Assembly: GCA_018350325.1 (NCBI GenBank)
Contig: JAEVLN010000005.1
Span: 3,296,142 to 3,360,141, forward strand
Source of the DNA: Globodera rostochiensis
Taxonomy: Eukaryota; Nematoda; Chromadorea; Rhabditida; Heteroderidae
Length of the DNA stretch: 64,000 bases
Direction of reading: 5' to 3'
Under the pieces are notes generated by a model that ran no database searches, had not been told where the DNA came from, and worked only from the letters and a program-made list of their open reading frames with translations. Position 1 is the stretch's first letter. The number at the start of each line of letters is the position of its first letter. Shown one piece after another: positions 11,461-23,100 of this stretch. A program made the translations under genes and the position numbers.

Positions 11461-12997
11461 ATTAAAATGTTTTAATAGCGATTTTTGATGTATTTTGGGG
11501 TTGCTTATTTACTGTTAAAGGACGAATTGCATCAGACAAAAGAGGAATTGAAGAACACGAAAGAATTGGACGGGAAAAAGTTTGAACAAATAGAGGAAAG
11601 AGTTGCAAAACTCGAACTTGAAAATGTGAATTTATTTTTTCTAGCAAAAACATTTCATTTTTTTGCCATTTGTTCAGAAGGAACTCCGCGCGGAGTTGAA
11701 GGAGTATCAGAATAAGCAGCAACAGACCATCGACGATTTGACAGAAAAACTGAAGGGTAAATTTGAAAGTCCTTTCTACCTTTGATAGTGTGCTTCACCG
11801 TTTCAGTTTCCATTGATCAGTCCAAATTTTTAAATTCCTAAAATGACAAAATTTTGAATAAATTGGCATCTATAGATTGAAAGTGGGGTTTATCTTTGCT
11901 GTAACCCAAAGTTTAATAACATTAAGAAAGAGCAAAGCGGAAGCATCAGGGGGAACTCGAGAAACTGTCAAATGTTCACATGAAGCTAATGGAAGAGATG
12001 AAGGAACAACGGGAAATGGATGTCGCCGAATTGGAGGAGCAGAATGCTCTGCAGAAGGAGCAGTATCAGAACGAACAGCAGCTGAACATCGTCAACTTGC
12101 AGAAGACAGTTGCCACGTTGAGCGAAATTGGTAATTTTGGTCTCAAATTTTGTTCAGAGTTCGGCGGAAATTCTCTGCCTTTTAGGCAACAGTTTTTTTA
12201 GCTTAAATATTTAAAAAAAATTAAAATTATATTTCCTTAGGGCTAATCCCGCAACAAAATCGATGGGATTACGCCGCATGTCACCCGAGCCTCGCGCTCA
12301 TTGGGCCCGATCACTTGATTGTCCAATGGAGAAATTTCTGGTCAACAATATTCTATTAAAGTGATTTGATTGTTTATGTAAAGAGTTTAGACAATTTTTG
12401 AATCAACTCAATTTCCAGGGTGGGGTTCTGTCCGCGCTGAAAAGCCAATACATAGAAATCCTTACGGCACCTACTTCGAAGTGAACATCCTAATGGCTTT
12501 AGGGTAATTTATAAATATTATAAAAACATTTTCTGTGCTTAAAAATATTATTAATAATATTTAGCCGTGTTTCGATTGGACTTGCGACTAAACGAATGCG
12601 ATTGGACAAATTGGTTGGAGGTCACAAAGGCACTTTCGCTTACAGAATTAATGGCACATTTTGGGGTCACGCGGTCGAGGGATATCGCCAAGGCAATGGA
12701 CGCCCTTTCATCAAAGGAAAGCCCAAATTTGGCGTCGGTGACGTCGTCGGCTGCGGCATCAATTTGGCAACTCGCCAAATTATTTACACAAAAAACGGCG
12801 AGCGTTTGGGTGAGAAAGAAAAAGAATTAAATTTTGTAATATTCAATTTATTTGTGTTATTTATTTAATTTGTTTTTACAGAAACCGCCAATTTGTTTGT
12901 CAATTCCGCCGCCGATTTTTTTCCCTGCGTTTCGTTGGACAATTCTGGCACCAAAATTGAAGCAAATTTTGGCCCGAACTTCAAATACAAATTCTGA
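11461..12997 (+). pseudogene. SPRY-family locus A, 5'-truncated
   Basis: Homologous to the complete genes at 27.6 and 31.5 kb, but it begins inside the intron before the first long coiled-coil exon; the MSIS-type exon 1 and exon 2 are missing. Coiled-coil exons lie at 11521-11625, 11680-11757 and about 11940-12132. SPRY exons follow at 12240-12330, 12420-12510, 12565-12790 and about 12883-12997, where the reading ends FGPNFKYKF. The SPRY core ([45 protein letters not shown]) reads openly. About 125 bp of foreign family sequence (11,818-11,945), identical in type to DNA upstream of the minus-strand SPRY locus, interrupts the third coil exon. It could still be expressed from an unseen start, but pseudogene is more likely. 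Confidence 0.65.
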
Positions 12998-13421
12998 TCA
13001 GAAAGCCTTAATTTGTTTTGTAAAGAAACGATCGATGTAATAGTTTTGTACAATGTACATTCAATTCGTTTTGTTTTTACAATGTCTGATTTGATCTTTT
13101 GTTGTCATTTTGACAATTTGCTCGATAAAGAAATTTACTTTTCTGTAAAAGTGAAGAAGAATATCAAAACTGGTCGGTTGACCAAACCCACTAATAAATT
13201 TAAAAAAAAACTAAAATTATGTAAAAAACAAAAAGTCATAAAACCCACACACCAGCAGTGGCTCGGAACCGGAAAAATTTTAGAGGGTCCGGGTTTCCGT
13301 TTTCGAATTCCAAATGGATTTATTCGAATGCTAATTTTGGCCCCAACGGAAGAATGCCAACTTTAGCATTCATACTGTAAGGATTTGAGTGTTCCGCTGG
13401 TTGGAAGTGAACGGTTAAAAC

Positions 13422-13601
13422 TAGTGTTCGGCAAATGAGGTTTTTCGGTAATCGGTAACGGTAATTCGGTAAATTACCGTTACCGAAAAATACCGAAATC
13501 TCAACAATTTTCTCGGTCGGTATACCGAATCGGTAATACCGAATAATTACCGCGGTAATACCGAAAATTACCGCGGTAATACCGTACCGTGCCGAACACT
13601 A
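13422..13601. mobile_element. hAT-type MITE, 180 bp
   Basis: Inverted ends TAGTGTTCGGCA and TGCCGAACACTA enclose a body made almost only of (C)GGTAA/TTACCG words that fold on themselves. The 8-bp direct repeat GTTAAAAC stands on both sides (13414-13421 and 13602-13609). Confidence 0.9.
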
Positions 13602-13609
13602 GTTAAAAC

Positions 13610-14502
13610 TAGTGTTCGGCACGGTAAAATTTACCGCGGTAAAAACCGGTAAAAATCGGTAAAAATTGACGGTAAATTTACCGGTTTACCGTTACCGGTC
13701 GCCTTTCAGTCCCAACCGGTAAAAACCGGTAACGGTAAAAATCGGTAAATTTACCGATTTACCGTTACCGGTCCAAGTCATTTACCGCGGTAAATTACCG
13801 GTTTCCGCTAAAAAATTTTTAACTAATATTGATGCTTATTTTTGAATTTGGCATTCAACTTAAATAAATTTTGGGTCAAGTCTGATTCAAATAAAGGTTA
13901 TCCAATCCTAAATAAATTACAAAAAAACTAATTACTTTGTTGAAAGAGTTACTTAATAAAATTGCCCTATTTTTACATAGAAAATGAGTTTGATTTGGAC
14001 GATTGACCTATATAAAAAATCAAAAGGCGAGGCCGAATGCAATGAGTGCAAAAAAATGATCAAAATTTCTGATGGAAGCACGAGCGGTCTGAAGTACCAT
14101 CTTAAACAACATCCTGATTTTCTTAATAAATATGAAAATTGTTATCGGAATGTGCTGAAGAAAAATCGAGCACTGGTTGCATGGACAAATTTGTGCAAGT
14201 TATGGGGAAAGGTTTGTTGTGATCTTCCTTCGCTTCATTACAATTATTGATTGTTTATTATAAAGAATTCAGATCAAGAAAAAATAGTGCATCTCGTCGA
14301 TTTAGGCAATTTTCAAAAATTTACCGGTTTACCGAGATTTACCGGCATTTTTTGGTCGGTAAAAACCGGTAACGGTAAAAACCGGTAAATTTACCGATTT
14401 ACCGTTACCGGTCGTTTTGGGCCACGAGCGGTAAAAAACCGGTAACGGTAATTACCGGTTTTACCGTTACCGTTACCGGAAAATGCCATTTGCCGAACAC
14501 TA
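13610..14502 (+). mobile_element. hAT-type element, 893 bp, with BED zinc-finger exon
   Basis: It has the same TAGTGTTCGGC / GCCGAACACTA ends as the 180-bp element and lies directly next to it. The same 8-bp duplication GTTAAAAC is found on both its sides (13602-13609 and 14503-14510). Inner sequences are again GGTAA/TTACC palindromes. The central open frame at 13984-14250 encodes a BED-type zinc finger: CNECKKM, then HLKQH, i.e. CxxC followed by HxxxH. BED fingers are the N-terminal DNA-binding part of hAT transposases. The catalytic part is absent, so the element is non-autonomous. Confidence 0.85.
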
Positions 14503-14560
14503 GTTAAAACGCCTATGGCGGGGGCAAAAGATCATCCATAAAGAAGAAGGCAAATGGGAC

Positions 14561-14632
14561 GCCCCGGTAGCTCAGTTGGAAGAGCTGCCCACGGATTGGG
14601 TGGAGGACTTGGGTTCGAGCCCCACCCGGGGC
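14561..14632 (+). tRNA. tRNA-like sequence (tRNA or SINE head)
   Basis: 72 nt with a perfect 7-bp acceptor stem (GCCCCGG with CCGGGGC), a 4-bp D stem GCTC/GAGC, a box-A-like TAGCTCAGTTGGAAGAG and a box B GGGTTCGAGCCCC. The anticodon loop reads ACGGATT, with C rather than T at position 33, so a working tRNA is doubtful. The same odd loop occurs in the tRNA-derived repeats at 56.4 and 59.4 kb, which favours a SINE-type head or tRNA pseudogene. Confidence 0.45.
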
Positions 14633-14887
14633 TAACATTTTTGCCTATTCTTTACTGGGTAGCACCGGATGGTTGCCCAACCGTCGCCAGCGAAGCGATC
14701 GATGTGAGATCGATCGATGGTTTTGCGCGCATATTTTGCAGACAAGTGTGCCGGGACATGTCGGGATCGATGGTTTCGGCACAAAATCTCTGAAAATTCC
14801 GGGAATCGCCCCGCTCACATTTCAGGTGGAATATACCGAAAACAAATGGGGTCGGGGAATGTGTCAATTAAGCATAAAATTCTAATC

Positions 14888-16065
14888 ATTAAAAGTTGGC
14901 ATTTTGCCAATCGATTAGGTCGATTTTGTGTTGGACGCCAACCACGAATGGCTGCACGGGGAGCAGGTGGCGCGCAGATGCCAAAAGTTTGCGCCGACTG
15001 AGTCCAATAACAGTCACAACGCCAACGCGTCGGCACATTCAAATCCGCCAAACACGCGCGAAATTGTGTCCAACGTTTTGCATGCTGGCCCCGTTGAGAT
15101 GGAACACAAAATAATGTTGGACTCATAAATTATTTCTTTAAATTTCCCTTCGGGGGGTGGGGACCGGGGATCCCCGTGCCATTTTCTGTCCCCGTTCCCC
15201 GGTTTGCAAATCCCCGAAAACGGGTATCCCCGTTTGTCCGTCCCCGGTATCCCCGGTTTGGCATTGCACATATTCCATAAATGGTCCTGGGGCTGAACGC
15301 CAAAGTGCCAAACTTTTTTTGTTTTGAAAATGGCGATTTTTCTTAGCTTCACCACAATGCGCGTCGCGGTGGTCACCTGCAAGTCAAACAACGCCGACCA
15401 CAGCATTGAACCGGACGACGAATTTGGCGGAGAGCACCTCGTTAGTAGAGCACAACAATTATTTGAAGCAATAGAAATGGGAAATTTTAACAGAACGCCA
15501 AATGCATCGCTTCTTCGCCAAGCCAAAACGGTGCCGCCGTCGGCGCCGACACATTTGAGCACCAATTGCAGGCACTGCTGAGAAACCATGGCAAAACGGT
15601 GGCACAGGCGACGGAAGTGTTGGCACGACTCCGTCTGGACGGTTTGTTCGACGCACAAATAATATTATATTATTTTATTATTTAATAAAAATAATTTTTA
15701 TATATTTTTGATTCAAAATTGTTTTTAACAAATATCATTTTCAAACAATTCTTTACATACAAAATTTAAAGCATTTAAGTGCCGAATGTGTCGCAATCGC
15801 CCATCAAATGCCAACCCTCCCCCTCCGCCACGTTTGGCTATGACTTTGGGTGTTCATCACCCACCGTTGTTGCAGCTACTGCTTCCTCTTCTTCCTCCTC
15901 CTCCACACCAAAATGTTTAGCTCCTCCCTCCTTCTATCTACAGTATCCGTGCTCGTCTGACTCGGCACAGTACGCTCAAAGTACGTTCACGTTGTCCCAA
16001 CAAAATGCGTGCGCGGGCTCTGTGCTTGATGGCGGCGGCATCAATGCCAATGGTTGGGGGATAAA
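14888..16065 (+). pseudogene. Partial duplicate of STAT 3' exons, copy 2
   Basis: Near-identical copy of the STAT gene from just upstream of 9404 to about 10540. The post-SH2 exon is at 14919-15115, the next exon starts at 15347, and the Ser-rich tail exon follows; the copy stops matching after GGINANG near 16,060. The SH2 exon and everything upstream are absent, so no STAT can be made from it. The introns are duplicated too, so this is a DNA-level segmental duplication, not a retrocopy. Confidence 0.85.
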
Positions 16066-16097
16066 CGAAAGTTAAAATATTATCGTTTAAATGTTAC

Positions 16098-16215
16098 GAT
16101 CATAAGCCACCAAATCGAAACTGGCACATGAGAAGGTTGGCGAAGTCTGGCCCTCCAATTTAGCCGGTTGTTGGCCTTCCAATTGGAGACGCTTTTCTTC
16201 GGATGGCTCCAAAGG
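16098..16215 (-). pseudogene. SPRY-family exon 2 relic (antisense)
   Basis: Matches, on the minus strand, the second exon of the SPRY-family genes: CCACCAAATCGAAACTGG, then TTGGCCTTCCAATTGG, then GACGCTTTTCTTC. It is the most diverged of the exon-2 copies that continue at 17.7-18.6 kb. Confidence 0.65.
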
Positions 16216-17070
16216 GGGGGGGGGGTTCTATTTTTCAACCTCTTTTTTTCAGAATGTTAACAAAATTTGCACTTTTTGCACAAATTTTTGGCAAAATTTG
16301 GATAATTTTGACATTTTTTTCTGGCAAAATCAATGACAGAATAGAATTTTATTATTGAAGAACAAAATTATTCGATTTCTATTTTTAAATTGAACATTTT
16401 CAAAAAGTTTAAAAGTTATGGCGCTTTTTATTATTAGAGAAATTTATTTTGATTTCAAAAAAAATTTGAATCTGCCGATTCCGAACCCCGGACCGGAACA
16501 CAAATATTTTTTCGAAAATCTATTTTGGCCTCAAAATTGGGGACAACCCATCTCATCACTTCCCAACTCATCACCAATCAAAAAAGTTATTGCTCCGATC
16601 TTGATTGGTGATGCTGGGTCGTGATGAGTTGGCAAGTGATGAGATGGGGGGGGGGGCCTCAAAATCATTTAACAAAATTACAATGAAAAACAATTAATGC
16701 TGAATTCATACTTTTTCAATAAGGCCAATGTGGAGCGAGGCTCATAAAAACTCTATTAGAGCGGGAATGAGAATTTATAGCTTTTTCAAATTTTTCTTTT
16801 TAGGAATTTACTGAATTTTTAAAATTCATATCTTTGTTTAAAGTTGGCCAATGCTTATAAACTTGGAGATAAAAATGGAGAAAACTAAAGAGAATTTTAC
16901 GCTAGAGAGTTATTTTACAAATTTGAAAAATCTAAAGAGTTATAGCCAATTTGCAAAAAAAAATATTCAAAAATTGGGGGGGGGGGTTCTAATCTAATTT
17001 AGGGGGGGTTCTATTTTTTAAACCCCCCCCCAAAAAGGGGGGTTCTATTTCAGGGGGGGGGGGGTTCTAT
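16216..17070. repeat. Hairpins and poly-G blocks
   Basis: Holds an imperfect hairpin at 16,545-16,650 (CCAACTCATCACCAATC against GATTGGTGATG and GATGAGTTGG) and several G/C runs joined to GGTTCTATTT at 16,215-16,235 and 16,975-17,070. No gene is visible. Confidence 0.6.
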
Positions 17071-17094
17071 TTTAGATTATACGGTAATAATGTT

Positions 17095-18691
17095 TACCCC
17101 AAAGAGTCTCTCCATTATGTTGGACAATCAATCGCTCGGGTTCAGAGAGTGCGAGGTCCCCGTGACATGCCGTGGAATCCCATCGATTCTGTTTAAAAGG
17201 GAAAGGAAAATGTTGGCATTTCTGTAACGGCGGGGGGGGGGGGGGGGGGTCGACAACATTTTTATGCAAAACCATAGGGAGGGGGTCCTTTTAGTCACAA
17301 TATTTTTTTTTAAATTTGGACCTCAAACTGTCCCTTCTGTTTCCGGACGAGCGCAGCACATTTTATGCTGATTGCAAAGCATAGCAAAAGCATTCGTCGG
17401 CCATGCTGAAAGGGCAACGCCGAAATTACCTGAAATTGGACAATATTTACAACAACAAAAAACATTTAAATTAAAAAATTTTGTGAAAAAAATGAGCATT
17501 TAAAAACGGCACACCTCAACCTGCAATTCCAACGGCAAACGCCGACGTCGTTGTGTTTGTACATTCGCCATAACATCCTTCTGAACAAATGACAAGAAAA
17601 AAATGAAATGTTTTTGTTAGAAACAAAATCGCTATTAAAACATTTTAATACTTTCGAATTTTGCTGAAATTTAGTTTTGGATAATGTATTTTCATCAGTT
17701 TAAAAAAACCGGCTTAAAGATTAACCCCAAAATGGTCTGCCGTTGTCTGTGTCTCCCTTTACCGACCTTTTCATGGAGTTCAAAACCGTCGCTTGAAGTC
17801 TGCAAATTCATCGTTTGTTGGGCTTCCAATTGGGCAAGTCTGATAAGCAAACGACGCTTTTCTTCAAATGGGTCCAATTAGTCAAAGATTAAGCTTCAAT
17901 TTGTATTTGGCACTTTTTTTACCATTTTTGTTTCGTACCACCAAATCGAAACTGGTGCTTGAGGACGTTGGCAAATTCATCGTTTGTTGGCCTTCCAATT
18001 GGGCAAGTCTGATAAGCAAACGACGCTTTTCTTCAAATGGGTCCAATTAGTCAAAGATTAAGCTTCAATTTGTATTTGGCACTTTTTTTACCATTTTTGT
18101 TTCGTACCACCAAATCGAAACTGGTGCTTGAGGACGTTGGCAAATTCATCGTTTGTTGGCCTTCCAATTGGGCAAGTCTGATAAACAAACGACGCTTTTC
18201 TTCAAATGGGTCCAAGTCAAAGATTAAATTAAATTAAGCTTCAATTTGTATTTGGCACTTTTTTTACCATTTTTGTTTCGTACCACCAAATCGAAACTGG
18301 TGCTTGAGGACGTTGGCAAATTCATCGTTTGTTGGCCTTCCAATTGGGCAAGTCTGATAAGCAAACGACGCTTTTCTTCAAATGGGTCCAAAGTCAAAGA
18401 TTAATTAAGCTTCAATTTGTTTTTGGCACTTTTTTTACCATTTTTGTTTTGTGCCACCAAATCGACGCTTGAGGAAGTTGGCGAATTGATCGATTGTTGG
18501 CGTTTCAATTCGTCTATTCTGGCATGCAAAAGACGCATTTCTTTAAGTGGCTCCAAAAAAGAAGTTGGCACCAAATTCTCTGAAAACATTGACAATTATT
18601 TAATAAATATTAATAAATCGAATTTACCCTGCTGATCATGATGATCAGTTGCTATGTCCCCACCATCGGTTGATTCGGGCGAAATTGACAT
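17095..18691 (-). pseudogene. SPRY-family locus F with tandemly amplified exon 2
   Basis: Minus-strand copy. Exon 1 starts at ATG 18691 (MSISPESTDGGDIATD). A first exon 2 lies near 18,400-18,590. The exon is then repeated (see the separate repeat entry), and the first SPRY exon ([20 protein letters not shown]) ends at about 17,095. The remaining SPRY exons are missing and unrelated sequence occupies the coiled-coil position, with a short Arg-rich exon-like stretch near 17,520-17,580. It cannot make a full SPRY domain. The 5' end keeps the conserved upstream acceptor TTTTAG before the ATG. Confidence 0.7.
17690..18590 (-). repeat. Tandem array of SPRY-family exon 2 (about 169-bp unit)
   Basis: Five head-to-tail units (about 17690-17880, 17880-18048, 18049-18218, 18228-18391 and 18400-18590). 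Each carries, on the minus strand, the reading PFEEKRRLLIRLAQLEGQQT followed by MNLPTSSSTSFDLVVRNKNG and a GTAAAA donor. The middle three are nearly identical; the outer two are diverged. The unit includes intron sequence, so this is unequal crossing-over of an exon with its flanks. Confidence 0.9.
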
Positions 18692-19090
18692 GTTTATTTG
18701 TTACAAAATTTCAAATTTTTTTAATTTCTAAAATGACAAACATTTTGAATAAATTGGCATTTCTATTGACTGAAAGTGGGGGTTATCTTTGCTGTGACCC
18801 AAAGTTTAATAACATTAAGAAAGAGCAAAGCGGAGGTGTTAAGTACCACAATTTGACCCAAAATTTTGATCAATCGTGACTTAACTTTTACCAATAAATG
18901 CCAGAAAGCGATCGATAAGAATAAAACATATTTGGGCGGATGCGGAGGAGGCATTTTTGCACAAAAGAGTAACGGAAGTGAATTGACCGTTAAAAGGGGA
19001 GAAGGGGAATGACCTGCCAACAATTGTTGTGGGCGGGGCGGGGGTATTGGCGTGCCAACAAAATGCCGAAAGGTCATGGACTCATGAAAT
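18692..19090 (-). promoter_or_regulatory. Conserved upstream region of SPRY locus F
   Basis: Shares a block of about 250-350 bp with the DNA in front of the loci at 21.8 and 27.6 kb. In gene orientation it reads: a GGCGCG/CGCCCCG-rich segment, a long C-tract, GCACAAAATATG-like words, TATATCGAT near the initiation area and a final TTTTAG acceptor before the ATG. Conservation at several loci suggests promoter function; it could also simply be duplicated spacer. Confidence 0.5.
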
Positions 19091-20549
19091 TACACAACTC
19101 AAAATCCCATGAAAAAATTTATGCAAACCCAACCCTTTATTTTCTAAAAAGAATTTATTTGCCAAAAATTTCAACGGAAAACCCCACTTGGCGTATAGAA
19201 AATTTTCAAAAATAAGGACAAGGGCAAAAAATAAGATTTTGAGGTTCGAAATAAGGACATTTTGGTATAGGTAATTCAATAATTTTTTTTTCAAATCTCT
19301 CAAAAAAAGTCAGTTTCACGATTGGCAGTTGCACAACAAAAATTAAATTCAATTCCTTGATCACCCGCCAATTTTTGGATCAATTCTACAACCTGATCCC
19401 CGCAAATTTTGCATTAATGCTGAGCCCGATCCCCGCAAATTTTGCATTAATGCTGAGCCCGATCCCCGAAATTATGCTTGCTTTCAAATCTTTATTGAAT
19501 TTAATTATTTTAAAAATAATATATTTTAGAGTTCTGTTCTGCAAGGTCTCGTACACCACGGCGAGGGCCCACACACCAAAACAAATTTTAAAGAAAAACC
19601 CAAAAAAATATTGACAAATTCGAAAACAAAATGAACATCTATCTTTGAGCGGACTTGTAAATTTATGCTTTTATTTTCGATAATTTCTTCTTCAGCTCAA
19701 AACGCCAACGGAAGTGAAACATCTGAGATTTTTTTAAAATAAAATTTTTTATATGGCATAAATGTTTTTAACCCAGGCCTGTGTACCAAGGACCAGGAAA
19801 GGTCTCTAATAATTTGTGTAATAAAAAATAAAAACAAATTTTTGTTGCCTTCCAATCTTGTCGTATTTTGTAATCATTAATCGCGTACAAATCGGAGTGC
19901 CTCAAAAATCAATTTTATTAAAGTAAATCAAGTACCTATGCCTTTTTTTGTTCCACAATAATGGTTTTATTTTTCGAAATACAGTAAAATTCGAAAAATT
20001 GTTCGAATTTAGGTTTGGGGTTCACTGATCAGTGACGAAACGAACAGTGACCAACTGATAGGGAACACGGGACTGGCCGAGACGGGGGTTTAGGCCTGAA
20101 TCTAAGTTCAGGTGTATCACTTAAAGAAATGATTGTTTTACTTCATTTTTTTGTTGTTGAAAATGTTATGTTTGGTTTGCTATCAATTTTGGTTTAAGAG
20201 AGTTATTTTTTTAAGCATAGTTGCTTTTTAGGACACTCAATTTAAATACTTTTTTCCTTTTAACCAGACTCAACCGTACAGACTCAAACGATCCCTACCG
20301 GGCCGGGAGCCTTTCTCACAATTCTAAGTCAACAGTTTATTTTTAAATTTAGTGGGACTCGACCGGAAGCGAGTAAACCTTTGTTGAATTTGAACACACC
20401 AAAGCAAATTTTACAGAAAAAAACCCAAAAAATATTGACAAGTCCGAAAACAAAATGAATGATAAAATGCTTTGCTCGACAGAGAAAAATGATAAAATGA
20501 CCGTAATCTTCAACACAAAACCATTTCCCCTCATCTTCGTTTCTAAATC
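19091..20549. other. Spacer with short repeats
   Basis: Contains a 33-bp tandem duplication at 19,397-19,465 (GATCCCCGCAAATTTTGCAT) and a segment of about 65 bp at 19,570-19,635 that recurs at 20,395-20,455 (CAAAGCAAATTTTACAG type, then CCCAAAAAATATTGACAA). No gene is supported. Confidence 0.55.
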
Positions 20550-21801
20550 TCATCGGTTAATGTTGAATTTGAAGTTCGGGCCAAAATTCGCTTCAATTTT
20601 GGTGCCAGGCATGTCCAACGAAACGCATGGAAATAAATCGACGGTAGAATTGACAAATAAATTGGCGGTGTCTGCAAAAACAAATATTTATTAAAGTTGA
20701 AACCCTCCCACCATTTTTAAGCCTATAAAAAGTTGGGCGGAAATAATTCTAAAAGCCTCCCTTTCGGTGTCTGGATATTCGCGCCGCTTTACGAATTCCC
20801 AAAATTTTTTATTCTTTCTCACCCAAACGCTTTCCATTTTTCGCGTAAATAATTTGGCCATTTTTTAAATTGACGCCGCAGCCAATGGTGTCGCGGACGC
20901 CAAACGGAGGCTTTCCTTTGATGAAAGGACGTCCATTGTAGTGGTAACATCCGTCGACTTTGTGACCCCAAAGAATGCCATCGCTGTCGTATGCGAAAGT
21001 GCCTTCGTGCGGTCCAACCAGAGTATTCAATGGCATTTGTTTAGTGGCAAGTCCAATGTGAATACCGCTAAATATAATAATAATATAAGCACAGCAAATG
21101 TTTTATAATATTTCTAAATTACCCTCCGGCTTTCGCTAAGATTTTCACTTCAAAGTAGAAAACGCCGTAAGGATTTTCCGGCATTTGCTTTTCAGCGCGG
21201 ACAGAGCTCGCCCCATAACTATCTCCATTCCGTTGGACAATCAATCGATCAGGCTTAGAGAGCGCGAGTTTGTAGTGGTATGCAGCGGAATCCCATCGAT
21301 TGATTAGACCTAAGAAATATAATTTGCAATTTTTTTTAATATTAAAGCTAAAACTGAAGCTTAAAAAGGTAAAGAATTTCTCCGAACTCTGAACAAAAAA
21401 TTATACGGAAGGGTCCAAATTAGGGTTGCACGGGACCGGGACCAGTACTGAAATGGTCAATTTTTCAAATTTTGGTACTGAAATTTTGGTCCCAGTTTTT
21501 CAAAATTCCTTTAAAATCCCACTATAAAAGTCCCGGTTTTTACAAAATGATTTTTTTTAATGTTTTTGTCCAGTGGTCCCGGTTTTTTTTGACCGGGACC
21601 AAATTTAGTCCCGGTCCCGGTTTTTCCAAAAGTCCCGGTCCCGTGCAACCCTAGTCCAAATTAGAGAAAGTTGGCCACAAATATTCTGAGAATGTTGGAA
21701 ATTAAAAGGATTTTAATAAATATTAATAATCGATCGCTTTTCTTACCCTGATCAGCTGTTATGCCCCCCTCTCCAGTGGTTGATTCGGCCGGAATTGACA
21801 T
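20550..21801 (-). CDS. SPRY-domain protein G, short form lacking coiled coil
   Basis: Minus-strand gene: ATG at 21801 ([18 protein letters not shown]), intron, a stub of exon 2, then four SPRY exons ending [11 protein letters not shown] and a stop at 20550-20552. The SPRY region is open and typical: [96 protein letters not shown] domains bind protein partners. There is no signal peptide. Compared with the 27.6-kb gene, all coiled-coil exons are gone, and a 233-bp hAT element sits in exon 2 at 21421-21653, so the N-terminus is probably broken unless splicing skips it. Confidence 0.6.
21421..21653. mobile_element. hAT-type MITE inside SPRY exon 2
   Basis: A 233-bp element with ends TAGGGTTGCACGGGACCGGG and CCCGGTCCCGTGCAACCCTA, flanked by the exact 8-bp duplication GTCCAAAT (21413-21420 and 21654-21661). 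The body is made of GGGACC/GGTCCC words and folds on itself. It interrupts sequence homologous to exon 2 of the SPRY family (TCTCTAATTTGGA on the minus strand). Confidence 0.92.
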
Positions 21802-22110
21802 GTTAAATTTACTCGAAAATTCCAAATTTTAGTTCTAAAATCACAAAAATTTAACCGTTTTGAATGAATTGACATTATTTATAAAATGAAAGTTCGCACT
21901 TTTTATGTTGTGCCGGTAATGCACAACAAAATGCGTTAATAAATGGCAAAAAAGGGCGATCGATATAATAAAACATATTTGGGAGGACGCGGAGGAGGGC
22001 ATTTTTGCACAAAATATGTGGAGAAAACGAAAGGGGGGGGGGGAATGACCCGTAAATAATTTGTGGGCGGGGCGGGGATATTAGGCGCGCGCACCAACAA
22101 AATTTAAAAT
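21802..22110 (-). promoter_or_regulatory. Conserved upstream region of SPRY gene G
   Basis: Counterpart of the blocks before the loci at 18.7 and 27.6 kb: TTTTAGAACTAAAATTTGG just before the ATG, TATATCGATCGCC-like words near 21,960, a C-tract (G-tract on this strand) at 22,033-22,044 and the GC-rich segment at 22,066-22,095. Confidence 0.5.
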
Positions 22111-22192
22111 AGTAATTTTTCGCAAATTTTAAACATATTTTTCTAACTGAATTCACTAATTTCATTTTTATTCCCCCGGAGGTGTCTTTGTT

Positions 22193-23100
22193 GGTAAAAT
22201 TCAAGAATACGTGTACCTCACCAAATCCCATAAATTATAATATCAATCGACTCCTCTATAAGCCTAACGCACGAATCTGAAAGAATTTTTTGGCGGAAAC
22301 CACTTTGAAGAAAGTTATAAGCCCGGGACTGAAGTGTCTTTTTGACTGGGGACTCAGTTGTGCACTGATTAAAAAATGGGAAAAATCACTCATATTGGCT
22401 TTCAAAATTAGGAATTAATTGATAGAAAATAAAATTGAGAATTTAAAGCGGTTTTTGAACCGGTTTAAAAAAAACGAAAAAATTAAGGAAAAACGACTTT
22501 TGAGTAACAAAGCCGGATAAATAATGAAAGGCCGTGTAACGGCCCGCCAACAGCGAGCATGCGATGACGGAGCAAGTAGTGGGGCGAGACGGAGGGCGGA
22601 GGAAGAAGTCTGACGAGCGCCACTGGGGGGCGAGCGCGCGGGGACCCGCGGAGCGCGCGAGACCCCCCGGGGGGTCACGCGCGGACTTCTTCCGGAGCCC
22701 GGAGTCTCGCCCCACCTACTGGCCGCCGTAGTCGAGTGTGCGGTACTTTGGCTGCTATTTTCCACCTTACTGTCTAAATTTTCCCCCTATCGGGCCTTGG
22801 TTTACTTAAAAGTCGTTTTTCCTTAATTTTCAAAATTTTAAACCGGTTAAAAACCGCTTTAATTCGCAATTTTGAAACTAATTTAATTTTGAAAGCCAAT
22901 ATGAGTGATTTTTCCCATTTTTTAATATTTGGACAACTGAGTCCCCAGTCAAAAAGACACTTCAGTCCCGGGTTTATAACTTGCTTCAAAGTGGTTTCCG
23001 CCAAAAAATTATTTCAGATTCGTGCTCTAGGCTTAGAGAGGAGTCGATTGATATATAATTTGTGGGATTTGGTGAGGTACACGTATTCTTGAATTTTTCC
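22193..23100. mobile_element. Long-inverted-repeat element, Mutator-like (9-bp TSD)
   Basis: Two inverted arms of roughly 320 bp (22,193-22,520 and 22,775-23,100) start GGTAAAATTCAAGAATACG and end CGTATTCTTGAATTTTTCC. A 9-bp direct repeat GTCTTTGTT flanks the whole (22184-22192 and 23101-23109). The central 250 bp are strikingly GC-rich, with their own palindromes (CCCGCGGAGCGCGCG, CCCCCCGGGGGG). Long inverted arms plus 9-bp duplications fit non-autonomous Mutator-like elements. No transposase is present. Confidence 0.8.

Noticed and set aside
15014..15658. 214-codon minus-strand frame
   Set aside because: It covers the duplicated STAT tail exons antisense, including intron and hairpin sequence, and has no domain.
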